Positions 7,237 to 14,321 of a stretch of DNA of 18,489 nt are shown piece after piece. Source of the stretch: Chloroflexota bacterium (GTDB lineage: Bacteria > Chloroflexota > Anaerolineae > Anaerolineales > Villigracilaceae); contig JAJYOH010000047.1 in the NCBI GenBank assembly GCA_021796315.1, positions 1-18,489 on the forward strand, in the 5' to 3' direction. Made by a program: the position numbers and the translations under genes. Under the pieces are notes generated by a model. It was given only the letters and a program-made list of their open reading frames with translations. It was not told where the DNA came from and did no database searches. The first letter of the stretch is position 1. Each line of letters starts with the position of its first letter.

Positions 7237-7346
7237 TCCGAGACCCTCTTTATTACTCGCATCATTCCCTGAGGCCAGGCCTCTGTTTCTCCAAAAAGTG
7301 GAACTTTGACTTGATGTTTGCGCAACTCCATCCAATGAGTACTTTG

Positions 7347-7375
7347 TTTATAAACCTTTTTTCGACAAAATACAA
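7347..7375 (-). promoter_or_regulatory. Candidate promoter of the diguanylate cyclase gene
   Basis: On the minus strand TTGTAT and TATAAA are separated by exactly 17 bp, about 110 bp upstream of the start codon at 7236. The -10 is five of six to consensus; the -35 matches only at TTG. Confidence 0.35.
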
Positions 7376-7432
7376 TTGGAAAGAAAGTCGTAAATTGTCT
7401 GTAAGGCAAAAGCTTTCCTAATTGCAAAGCGG

Positions 7433-8113
7433 TTATATCTTGAATATTTCGCCTCGCACGCAGACTTTTTGCCCTTGCCCGCCGCGATAAAGCGTCACCT
7501 CGCCCGCGCCATGGACAGACCAACTCCCATGATCGCAGATGATTCCGGTCTGCTCATCGATGCCAATCAAAAGCGAATCGGGCAATAATTTGGCAAGCTT
7601 TTCCACCCAGTGTTTCCCAAAATTATTGTGGTGTGGCAAAACACAGACGCCGGGCAAAAGATTCAACCCCGGCAATAGTTCGCCAGAATAGGGGTCAAAG
7701 TAGTGTTCACATAACACCATTGCTCCAGCGCTGCTTCCCGCCATAACTGCGCCTTCTTGATGCGCTTCGAGTGCAGCCTGCCAGACTCGACTATTGGCAA
7801 GAGTTTCGCCCAGGTAACGGGGAAAGCCTCCCAGCAAATAGATCAGCTTCGCAGCGCGGACGCGGGCAGCCAGTTCGGGGTTGTCTGCACTGGCTTTATC
7901 GGTGACCGGTAACAGGTCGATGTGCGAAGCGCCCAGGGATCGGAACCAACGCTGACCGTTGCGCCCGGCCCGTTCGTGGTTATTGTCTGGCGCGGCGGCT
8001 GTCGGCAGGATGGCAATGGGAACGTCAAACCCTCCGGCCAATTCGATGGCGCGCAAATCCGGCTCGGACATTTGTCCGCCAAACTCCGCTCCGCCTTCAA
8101 GCAGGATGTGCAT
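7433..8113 (-). CDS. Peptidase S51 family protein (dipeptidase E / cyanophycinase-like)
   Basis: 226 residues, the length of dipeptidase E-type members and shorter than typical cyanophycinases. The start has AAGG close before the ATG at 8113. The fold follows the class-I glutamine-amidotransferase-like pattern of S51: an N-terminal strand and gly-rich turn (ILLEGGAEFGG), AILPTAAAPDN, the LIYLLGGFPRYLGETL segment, and the nucleophile elbow AGSSAGAM, with Ser128 as the expected catalytic serine. A histidine pair follows (LPHHNNFG, His161-162). Family role: an intracellular serine hydrolase cutting Asp-containing dipeptides or related peptides. No cyanophycin synthetase is in view, so the substrate is open. 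It is divergent from the Flp-type pilin gene with apparently overlapping promoters. No signal peptide. Confidence 0.85.
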   Translation of the reverse strand: MHILLEGGAEFGGQMSEPDLRAIELAGGFDVPIAILPTAAAPDNNHERAGRNGQRWFRSLGASHIDLLPVTDKASADNPELAARVRAAKLIYLLGGFPRYLGETLANSRVWQAALEAHQEGAVMAGSSAGAMVLCEHYFDPYSGELLPGLNLLPGVCVLPHHNNFGKHWVEKLAKLLPDSLLIGIDEQTGIICDHGSWSVHGAGEVTLYRGGQGQKVCVRGEIFKI

Positions 8114-8120
8114 TGCGCCT

Positions 8121-8170
8121 TACAATCATGCAAGACCCGGAAAATGATACAATCATAGTCGTTACAATCA
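8121..8170. repeat. Three direct copies of TACAATCA in the S51/pilin divergent gap
   Basis: Exact octamers lie at 8121-8128, 8148-8155 and 8163-8170. The middle copy contains the pilin -10 and the third overlaps the candidate -35 of the S51 gene. This could be an operator array or simply repeated promoter-like AT-rich words. Confidence 0.4.
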
Positions 8171-8171
8171 A
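8144..8171 (-). promoter_or_regulatory. Candidate promoter of the S51 peptidase gene
   Basis: On the minus strand TTGATT and TATCAT are separated by 16 bp, about 31 bp upstream of the S51 start. Its -10 overlaps the pilin -10 on the opposite strand, so the two genes may exclude each other's transcription. Confidence 0.3.
8145..8153 (+). promoter_or_regulatory. Extended -10 promoter of the pilin gene
   Basis: TGATACAAT matches the extended -10 form TGnTATAAT except for one base, 71 bp upstream of the pilin start. No good -35 is present, as is usual for extended -10 promoters. The resulting leader contains an inverted repeat, TCTTCGA / TCGAAGA (8176-8182, 8193-8199). Confidence 0.45.
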
Positions 8172-8224
8172 TTCATCTTCGAACAATCACGCTCGAAGAA
8201 ATTCAAAGGAAAGGAGAATATGCC

Positions 8225-8380
8225 ATGTTATTCGCTGCCAAAGAAAATGGACAGGGTTTAGTTGAATATGCGTTAATTCTTGTTTTGGTTGCCATCGTTG
8301 TTATTGCGGCCCTAATGGTTCTTGGCCCGATCATCGGCAACTCGTTCAGCACACTCAATAACAGTCTCAGCAGTATTTAA
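8225..8380 (+). CDS. Flp/Fap-type pilin (class III prepilin), 51 residues
   Basis: A 51-residue protein that starts MLFAAKENGQGLVEYALILV, continues with a hydrophobic helix and ends in SLSSI. The prepilin motif G|xxxxEY is present: Gly9, then QGLVEY with Glu14 and Tyr15, so a prepilin peptidase should cut after Gly9. The mature hydrophobic helix spans about residues 12-38. The ATG at 8225 has GGAG eight nt upstream; a nearby ATG at 8220 is out of frame and stops after 13 codons. Family role: the subunit of Tad-type adhesive pili, first anchored in the membrane. No other tad/rcp gene (ATPase, TadBC, peptidase, secretin) is in the window, so this is an isolated pilin gene, with its own promoter and a strong terminator. 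Confidence 0.9.
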   Translation: MLFAAKENGQGLVEYALILVLVAIVVIAALMVLGPIIGNSFSTLNNSLSSI

Positions 8381-8403
8381 TTATCTCCAGAAAGCAGCTC
8401 TAG

Positions 8404-8433
8404 AAAAGTTCCTGTCAGTGACAGGGACTTTTT
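8404..8433. terminator. Intrinsic terminator shared by the convergent pilin gene and comEC
   Basis: AAAAGTTCCTGTC pairs with GACAGGGACTTTT around an AGT loop: 13 bp including one G-U pair, followed by five T on the plus strand. The A-rich 5' arm gives a T tract on the minus strand as well, so it can work in both directions. Confidence 0.85.
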
Positions 8434-8466
8434 GATTCGTTAGAAACGAGCTGCCATTATAAAATC

Positions 8467-10854
8467 TCAAGGTTCCGGTGTTAATGGACCCTTTTTTGGT
8501 TGATTTTTTTCGGCTTGCACCCACATGTCTTTACCATCAGTTGTGATTTCTATCCAGCCGTTCTGGTCGGTGCGGAGCAGGGAACGTGACCCAAGCGCGT
8601 CGAGGGTTTCCTGATCGGGCAGGCCATCTTTGTCGTCTGATGCAACGTTGATCACGGTCATTTGTGGATTCAAATTATCGATCCAATCCACCGGGGAGAG
8701 TGGAGCATAACCGCTCTGTGCCAACGATAACACTGTCACAGGGCCAACTGCATTTCCATATTCCAATTGATCGAGCGTATCGAAATTTTCTCCAATCGGA
8801 AGCAAGGCACGGAAGCCATTCCATTCGATCAACAGGGTTGCGCCAAGCGGCGAAACGGAAAGGACTTTGAGTGTCGCTCCCTGACCAAGATCGAGCGCCT
8901 GTCCTTCCGACGCCTGCGTGACTGGAATGGAATGATCGGTCAGCCATTTATCCAGGTCACGGGAAGAGAATGAAGCTTGCTGGTTCCCGCTCCACAAAAC
9001 ATTTTTGGGTGGATAACGGTCGAGCAGGCGCGGTAATGATGAAAGTTGATTATTGTTGGTGGATGCGACGATCAGCCAATCGAGGCTGCGGTCAATGGGC
9101 GAGACTCTGCGTCCCAGCGCGTCAGACAACGACGACAGGGACGGGCCGCCGTTAATGAGAATGTTTCTACCTGATGGCGTTTCGATCAGGACTGCGTCCG
9201 CAGAGCCGACGTTAAGAAAGGTGATGTGCAGCCTGCCATCCGGGCCAATGACCACGGCTCTCCAAATGAGGAGCGCGCAAATGAACAAAACGGTAAAAGC
9301 TGTCGCGGCAGATAAATAACGGAATCTTTCACGCAGGGACAGGAAAAATTCTTTTAAACGGGAGCCGGTAAATGTCACGGTGAGAAGCGTGGCGTAAAAA
9401 ATAAAAACGAATGCCAGGGAAAAACTTCCCAAGATGATAACGCCGTGCGGCACACTATCAAAGAGTTCAACCATGCGGATCGTGTATGCGGTCAGCGGCC
9501 AGGAGAGCCAAGCCAGGAGTTGCCCAAGCGGGAAAATAATTAAACTGGCGACGACGGCCAGCCCGCCGATGATCATCACGGCAGGTTGTGCGGGCAGAAT
9601 GAAAGGATTGGCAATGAATGAGACCAGCGAGATTTGTTTGAATTGATAGGCCATGATCGGGATGGTTGTAAGTTGCGCGGCGAATGTCAGCAGGACAAAT
9701 TCAGAAATTGGTTGGACAAGATACTCGGCTGTTTTGGGCGACGCGAATCTTATGATAAATCTTTCAGCGGCTTGTTGGAAGGGTTCACCATAAAGGATGA
9801 GACCGAGCGTTGCAAAGAAAGAAAGTTGAAAACCAACATCCCAGATCATCAGCGGATTCCAAAGCGCCATCAGCGCCGCGACAAAGGCCAGCGTATTGAG
9901 TCCCTGCTGGCGGCGGCCAACCTGCATGGCGAACAGTGAGAACGTTCCCATGATCGCGGCGCGCACAACAGCCGCGGATGCGCCAACGAGAAAAGTGTAA
10001 AGGGCGATACCCAGGATTGCCACGATTGCGCCGCGCCGTTTTCCGAGAAGGCGGCTGAACAACATGACGAAGATGCCGGCAATGATGGAAATGTTGAAAC
10101 CGGAGATGGCGATAATGTGTGCCGTGCCGGTATCTTTGAATGCCTGTTGCAGATCCGCAGATAAGCCATTGTCCACGCCGAGCAGGATGCCGGCCAAAAG
10201 CGATGCTTCAGGATCGGGAAAAAGATGATAAACATTTTCAAGTGATTTTTCTTTGACAGCATAAATGGCGGCAATGATCGGATTCCCGACATTCCCCGGA
10301 AGAAGAGTCGCTTCGGCGTTGGGCATGTACGAGAGAATTCCCTGGCGGGCAAGATAATCGCGATACGAAAAATCTTCATTAACGGGTGGGGTTTGCAGTT
10401 TGCCGCGCAGGCGAATGGAATCACCATAATGAAAAATCTGGTCGGGCGGAACACGCACGAGAAGCAGTCCGCTCACATCAAAGGTGTCTTTGCCGGTGTA
10501 GACTTGCTGGACCTGGATGCGCAAGTTGGTATAAGTATCGCGATAATCAGGCGGCTCGACGACCCATCCCTTGATCAGGAGATCATATTTTCGGTCGTTG
10601 AACCAGGCCACATCGGATGGAGTTAATTTGTGGATGGTAAGTTGGTATCGCCCCGCGCCCAACAGAAGAGCGGCCAGCGATGCAATGACAATCGCCACTG
10701 TGGATTTCTTTATACTTGTGAATTTTTTGGAAAGACCCCAAACGATCAATGTTGGGATTAATGCGGTCAGCGCCCAAATATTCGGCGAGAAGCGGAACAT
10801 TCCATTGACAGCGATCCCAACCAGAAAAGCCAGAGACACCCACAGCAGAGGCAT
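8467..10854 (-). CDS. comEC: ComEC/Rec2 DNA-uptake channel with a degenerate metallo-beta-lactamase-like domain
   Basis: 795 residues from ATG 10854; a TTG at 10869 would add five. Domains in order: N-terminal membrane helices and a DUF4131/OB-like region (about 20-185), the Competence membrane domain (about 205-500) with the family signature GILLGVDNGL then TGTAHIIAISGFNISIIAG, and a C-terminal metallo-beta-lactamase-like domain (about 542-790). Known role: the channel moving single-stranded DNA across the membrane in natural transformation. The last domain keeps the fold markers (HITFLNVGSADAVLIETPSG, ILINGG) but its HxDxDH metal motif is replaced by STNNNQ (598-603), and the later HHGS-like site reads QSGY. 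It should therefore lack nuclease activity. No Shine-Dalgarno precedes the start; a -10-like TACAAT ends 7 nt before it. No other com gene is nearby. Confidence 0.92.
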   Translation of the reverse strand: MPLLWVSLAFLVGIAVNGMFRFSPNIWALTALIPTLIVWGLSKKFTSIKKSTVAIVIASLAALLLGAGRYQLTIHKLTPSDVAWFNDRKYDLLIKGWVVEPPDYRDTYTNLRIQVQQVYTGKDTFDVSGLLLVRVPPDQIFHYGDSIRLRGKLQTPPVNEDFSYRDYLARQGILSYMPNAEATLLPGNVGNPIIAAIYAVKEKSLENVYHLFPDPEASLLAGILLGVDNGLSADLQQAFKDTGTAHIIAISGFNISIIAGIFVMLFSRLLGKRRGAIVAILGIALYTFLVGASAAVVRAAIMGTFSLFAMQVGRRQQGLNTLAFVAALMALWNPLMIWDVGFQLSFFATLGLILYGEPFQQAAERFIIRFASPKTAEYLVQPISEFVLLTFAAQLTTIPIMAYQFKQISLVSFIANPFILPAQPAVMIIGGLAVVASLIIFPLGQLLAWLSWPLTAYTIRMVELFDSVPHGVIILGSFSLAFVFIFYATLLTVTFTGSRLKEFFLSLRERFRYLSAATAFTVLFICALLIWRAVVIGPDGRLHITFLNVGSADAVLIETPSGRNILINGGPSLSSLSDALGRRVSPIDRSLDWLIVASTNNNQLSSLPRLLDRYPPKNVLWSGNQQASFSSRDLDKWLTDHSIPVTQASEGQALDLGQGATLKVLSVSPLGATLLIEWNGFRALLPIGENFDTLDQLEYGNAVGPVTVLSLAQSGYAPLSPVDWIDNLNPQMTVINVASDDKDGLPDQETLDALGSRSLLRTDQNGWIEITTDGKDMWVQAEKNQPKKGPLTPEP

Positions 10855-10860
10855 GACAGG

Positions 10861-10866
10861 ATTGTA
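10861..10866 (-). promoter_or_regulatory. Candidate -10 of comEC placing +1 at the AUG
   Basis: Minus-strand TACAAT lies within the perfect palindrome ATTGTACAAT (10861-10870). Its last base is 7 nt before the A of the comEC ATG, a normal distance to +1, so the transcript would be leaderless. No clear -35. Confidence 0.35.
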
Positions 10867-10939
10867 CAATAGAATAATTGTAATTAGTTAATCGTCTTCC
10901 ACCTCGGGTGCGCTAAAAGTATGTAGATGAGTTTGCTCC

Positions 10940-10993
10940 CTGCGCCGAGGACGGCGCAGGATTTACCCGCAAAGCGCCGCCGAGGACGGCGGC
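10940..10993. repeat. Two hairpins with identical GAGGAC loops
   Basis: CTGCGCC-GAGGAC-GGCGCAG (10940-10959) and GCCGCC-GAGGAC-GGCGGC (10976-10993) are perfect hairpins that share loop and inner stem, in the divergent gap between comEC and the first SDR gene. The region 10870-11071 holds no gene. Confidence 0.6.
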
Positions 10994-11064
10994 TTGAGCC
11001 TATTTACCAACAACCTTTGAGTGCCCCCTCCACCTCAATTTTCGTTTCTAAAAATCGCGGGCGT

Positions 11065-11070
11065 TATAAT
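11065..11070 (+). promoter_or_regulatory. Consensus -10 (TATAAT) of the first SDR gene
   Basis: A perfect TATAAT ends 8 nt before the A of ATG 11078. No Shine-Dalgarno lies between, so a leaderless message starting at that ATG is the simplest reading. The -35 region is poor. Confidence 0.5.
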
Positions 11071-11077
11071 TATGAGC

Positions 11078-12541
11078 ATGTCACAAGATCAATTGATCCT
11101 CGTCACCGGCGCGACCGGCTATGTGGGCGGACGTCTCGTGCCGCGCCTTCTGGAGTCTGGTTATCGTGTCCGCTGCCTGGCACGCGATGCTCATCGGTTG
11201 GATGGTTTTTTCTGGCGCAGACAAGTTGAGATCGTCGAGGGCGATGCGCTGATTCCGAAAACACTGGCAGCCGCCTTGCAGGACGTGTCAGTTGCGTACT
11301 ATTTGATCCACGGCATGAAAGATAAAAAAGATGGCGCAGAACGCGACATGACTGCTGCGCGCAACTTTGCAGAAGCCGCCGAGCAAGCCGGGATCGAGCG
11401 CATCATCTATCTGGGCGAACTGGTTAACACCACCGATTATCTTTCACCCTATCTGCGTTCGCGCCACGAGACGGGTTACATCCTGCGCCAGAGCCGCGTC
11501 CCCGTGACCGAATTCCGCGCGGGCATGATCGTCGGTTCAGGCAGCGTGTTGTTCGAAATGATCCGCTATTTGACCGAGCGTGAGCCGCTGCTTGTTTGCC
11601 CGGCATGGTATTTTTCGCTGGCGCAACCGATTGGGATTCGCGACACGTTGGAATATCTGGTTGCCGCGCTTTCCACTCCTGAAAGCATCGGCAGGATGAT
11701 CGAGATTGGCGGGCCTGCGCCTCTTACGTATGCAGACATGCTGCTCGGTTACGCCAGGGAACGCGGCCTCAAACGCATTCTCATTCGCACACCGTTCTAT
11801 GTGCCGCGTCTTTCGGCGTATTGGGTTCACATGGTCACGCCGATTCATTGGCACGCGATATTACCTCTCATCGAAGGATTGCGCGCCGAACTCATTGTCC
11901 ACGATGAGGCAGCCAAAAAACTTTTTCCGCAAATTAAACCGCTCGACTTTCAGACCGCCGTCCGCAAAGCGCTTGGACGCGTGCTGAGTGATACTGTTGA
12001 AACTTCCTGGTCGGATGCGCTGGTCAATACGGCCGGGGATACCAAACCTTATACTTTTAGCGTTGAAGATGGCATGATGCGCGAACGGCGTACGCTTCTT
12101 CTGGACCTTCCGGCGGAATCCGTTTTCAGGGCTTACACCGGCATCGGAGGCGTGCACGGCTGGCTCTACATGGACTGGGCCTGGGCTCTCCGCGGCTGGA
12201 TGGATAAGGCCATCGGTGGCGTTGGCTTGCGTCGCGGCCGCCGTCATCCCGACGATATTCGCGCGGGCGAGTCGCTTGATTTCTGGCGTGTCGAAGCGGT
12301 GGAAACAAATCGGCTCATGCGCCTGCGCGCCGAAATGAAAGTACCGGGCCTCGCCTGGCTCGAATTTGAATCCTGTCCACAGGCGGATGGAAAAACTCTT
12401 CTGACTGAGACAGCTTATTTTGCGCCAAAAGGTTTCTGGGGTTTTGTATACTGGTATGCCATGTGGCCTTTTCATGCTTTTTTATTCGATGGCTTGATCC
12501 GTCAGCTTGCGGCGCGTGCTGGAATGTTGGCAGGAATTTAA
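11078..12541 (+). CDS. NAD(P)-binding SDR-family protein with C-terminal DUF2867-like domain (paralog 1)
   Basis: 487 residues from ATG 11078; ATG 11072 is an alternative two codons earlier. The N-terminal Rossmann domain (about 1-230) starts LILVTGATGYVGGRL, with the full GxxGxxG (Gly11, Gly14, Gly17). It continues with the NmrA/atypical-SDR pattern, including YYLIH, IIYLGEL, and RSRHETGYILRQSRVPVTEF. I see no canonical YxxxK catalytic pair. The C-terminal part (about 335-480) matches the DUF2867 style (GIGGVHGWLYMDWAWALRGW, AYFAPKGFWGFVYWYAMWP). Architecture and order are known from other bacteria, but no reaction is established; a nucleotide-sugar, quinone or lipid substrate would be a guess. 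It is followed 59 bp later by a paralog in the same orientation. It has no ribosome site, consistent with leaderless expression. Confidence 0.88.
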   Translation: MSQDQLILVTGATGYVGGRLVPRLLESGYRVRCLARDAHRLDGFFWRRQVEIVEGDALIPKTLAAALQDVSVAYYLIHGMKDKKDGAERDMTAARNFAEAAEQAGIERIIYLGELVNTTDYLSPYLRSRHETGYILRQSRVPVTEFRAGMIVGSGSVLFEMIRYLTEREPLLVCPAWYFSLAQPIGIRDTLEYLVAALSTPESIGRMIEIGGPAPLTYADMLLGYARERGLKRILIRTPFYVPRLSAYWVHMVTPIHWHAILPLIEGLRAELIVHDEAAKKLFPQIKPLDFQTAVRKALGRVLSDTVETSWSDALVNTAGDTKPYTFSVEDGMMRERRTLLLDLPAESVFRAYTGIGGVHGWLYMDWAWALRGWMDKAIGGVGLRRGRRHPDDIRAGESLDFWRVEAVETNRLMRLRAEMKVPGLAWLEFESCPQADGKTLLTETAYFAPKGFWGFVYWYAMWPFHAFLFDGLIRQLAARAGMLAGI

Positions 12542-12600
12542 CTTTACTGAAAAATATTTTTAAACAACTGAAAATTTGCAGGGCTTGTTAAAACTTTATT

Positions 12601-14025
12601 GTGAAAAACAAACTCATCCTGATTACCGGCGCTACCGGATATATTGCAAGCCGCCTCATCCCGCGTCTGCTCGACGCGGGATATCGCGTTCGCACACTGG
12701 CGCGCGATCCGCGTCGTTTGGCGGGACGCAAGTGGAGTTCCAGTGTCGAGATGGTTTCGGGGGATGTCATGTCGCCGCAGACGCTTGGCCCAGCCCTGGA
12801 TGGAGTTCGCACCGCCTATTATCTGATCCATAACATGTCGAGCGGACGCGGATACACAGCCCGTGAGTTGGATGGCGCCTATAATTTTGCGACCGCCGCA
12901 GAAGCAGCAGGCGTTCAACATATTATTTATCTCGGCGGCTTGGCGGACCCGGATCAGGATATTGCACCGCACATGCGTTCCCGCATCGAAACGGGCGAAG
13001 TGCTTCGCGAAGGCAGGGTGCCGGTTACAGAGTTTCGCGCGGGCGTTATCGTTGGGCCGGGCAGCATCTCATTTGAAATGATCCGTTTTATGACCGAGCA
13101 GTTCCCGATCCTGCCGGGCCCACGCTGGTTGAAGAATAAATCCCAACCCATTGCCATCCAGAACGTGCTCGATTATTTAATAGCTGCGCTCGATATGCCC
13201 AACGGCCACGACAAAATTTTTGAGATCGGCGGCCCGGATGTTAAAGTTTATTCCGATCTGATGTTGACTTATGCGCGCCTGCGCGGCCTGCACCGCTGGC
13301 TGTTTACCGTTCCGGTGATTCCCATTTGGTTCATGGCCTGGTGGGTGGACAAGCTGACGCCCATTCCTTTGCCAATTGCCCACGCTTTGATAGGCGGTTT
13401 ACAAAACGATAGCGTCGTCCGAGATGATTCGGCGCGGCGCGTCTTTCCATCGGTCAAATTGATTTCATATGAAGACGCCGCATCTTTTTCCCTGGCGCAG
13501 TTACGCGCTGATTTGGTTGAACGTGTTTGGGAAGGCGAGCATCATCTCAAAACGCAACTTAAACATGAAGGCTTTTTTATCGACCATCGTCGCGCTTATA
13601 TTGCGGCCCCACCCGAATCCATCTATCGTGTTTTCACCAGCATTGGCGGACGAAGTGGCTGGCTTTACGGGGATTGGCTTTGGAAATTGCGAGGCCAGCT
13701 TGACCGCTTGATCGGCGGCCCGGGACTGCGCGGACGAGGCGCTGAGTTGCAGGAAGGCGAAGTGATGGAGTATTTTCGCGTTGAGTCGCTTAAACAAAAT
13801 CATGCAATGCGTCTGCGTTCCGAACTCAAAGCGCCCGGCGACGGCTGGATGGAATGGCGCGTCGAATCAAAAGATGAACACAATTCCATTCTGACTCAAA
13901 CTGCTTTCTTCGCTCCGCGCGGCCTGCCCGGATTTTTATATTGGTATCTGCTCAATCCTTTGCATCGTTTTCTCTTTCGCGGTTTGATTAGCAGGATCGC
14001 ACAACGCGCCGAATTAGTTTCTTGA
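12601..14025 (+). CDS. NAD(P)-binding SDR-family protein with C-terminal DUF2867-like domain (paralog 2)
   Basis: 474 residues, started at GTG 12601 because the Rossmann strand begins directly after it (MKNKLILITGATGYIASRL). No Shine-Dalgarno is visible; AGGG is 17 nt upstream, too far. The architecture is the same as in the preceding gene. Near-identical stretches such as RVPVTEFRAG and FEMIR at matching places show a tandem duplication. Difference: the third glycine of GxxGxxG is alanine (Gly10, Gly13, Ala16), a change that can alter cofactor binding. The region around 135-200 otherwise keeps the family pattern. The C-terminal DUF2867-like domain spans about 325-470 (SIGGRSGWLYGDWLWKLRGQ, AFFAPRGLPGFLYWYLLNP). 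The function is not known for either paralog. The gene ends 25 bp before the cobalamin riboswitch and no terminator is seen between them. Confidence 0.87.
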   Translation: MKNKLILITGATGYIASRLIPRLLDAGYRVRTLARDPRRLAGRKWSSSVEMVSGDVMSPQTLGPALDGVRTAYYLIHNMSSGRGYTARELDGAYNFATAAEAAGVQHIIYLGGLADPDQDIAPHMRSRIETGEVLREGRVPVTEFRAGVIVGPGSISFEMIRFMTEQFPILPGPRWLKNKSQPIAIQNVLDYLIAALDMPNGHDKIFEIGGPDVKVYSDLMLTYARLRGLHRWLFTVPVIPIWFMAWWVDKLTPIPLPIAHALIGGLQNDSVVRDDSARRVFPSVKLISYEDAASFSLAQLRADLVERVWEGEHHLKTQLKHEGFFIDHRRAYIAAPPESIYRVFTSIGGRSGWLYGDWLWKLRGQLDRLIGGPGLRGRGAELQEGEVMEYFRVESLKQNHAMRLRSELKAPGDGWMEWRVESKDEHNSILTQTAFFAPRGLPGFLYWYLLNPLHRFLFRGLISRIAQRAELVS

Positions 14026-14050
14026 CTCTTCCTCCAACGCGGCATACAAT

Positions 14051-14209
14051 CCGGCCACAATTGAATAATGGCCAAAAGCGGCGAAGCCGGTGTAATTCCG
14101 GCGCTGTCCCGCAACTGTGAGGTTGGTTCGGTAGTTTATTAGTTAGATAGTTCGATGGTCAATTACTAAACCATATAACTAACCAAGCCAGGTCGCCCGC
14201 CTTGGCCGG
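14051..14209 (+). ncRNA. Cobalamin riboswitch
   Basis: Conserved blocks are present: AAAGCGGCGAAGCCGGTGTA, then ATTCCGGC, GCTGTCCCGCAACTGTGA, and the B12 box AGCCAGGTCGCCCGCC (14186-14201). The closing stem P1 is visible as CCGGCCA (14051-14057) with TGGCCGG (14203-14209). A peripheral arm pairs GGTTGGTT with AACTAACC. Known role: binding of adenosylcobalamin or another cobalamin represses downstream genes. Here it precedes a cobalamin-type ABC uptake operon and is followed by an antiterminator/terminator pair, so transcriptional control is expected. Confidence 0.95.
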
Positions 14210-14230
14210 TTCACCACACTCTCGTGGAAA

Positions 14231-14269
14231 GGAGGTGGAGGACGGCTAACTCAGCGACCCTCTATCTCC
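14231..14269 (+). promoter_or_regulatory. Antiterminator of the cobalamin riboswitch
   Basis: GGAGGTGGAGG (14231-14241) can pair over 11 bp, with two G-U pairs, to CCTCTATCTCC (14259-14269). The 3' arm takes up the first three bases of the terminator's 5' arm, so the two structures exclude each other. Confidence 0.55.
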
Positions 14270-14292
14270 CCTGTCATCGGCAGGGGATTTTT
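14267..14292 (+). terminator. Riboswitch-controlled intrinsic terminator
   Basis: TCCCCTG pairs with CAGGGGA around a 7-nt loop and is followed by five T, 29 bp before the btuF start. It should form when cobalamin is bound, stopping transcription before btuF. Confidence 0.85.
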
Positions 14293-14321
14293 GTTCGATA
14301 AAATTTAGATTGGAGAAAAAT

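Noticed and set aside
7237..7335. Upstream extension of the diguanylate cyclase start to 7335
   Set aside because: The extra 33 residues are polar and unlike the 7TM family N-terminus. The internal ATG at 7236 has a good ribosome site.
11861..12475. Long minus-strand open frame opposite the first SDR gene
   Set aside because: It is the antisense shadow of a well-supported family gene, with no recognisable domain and no ribosome site.
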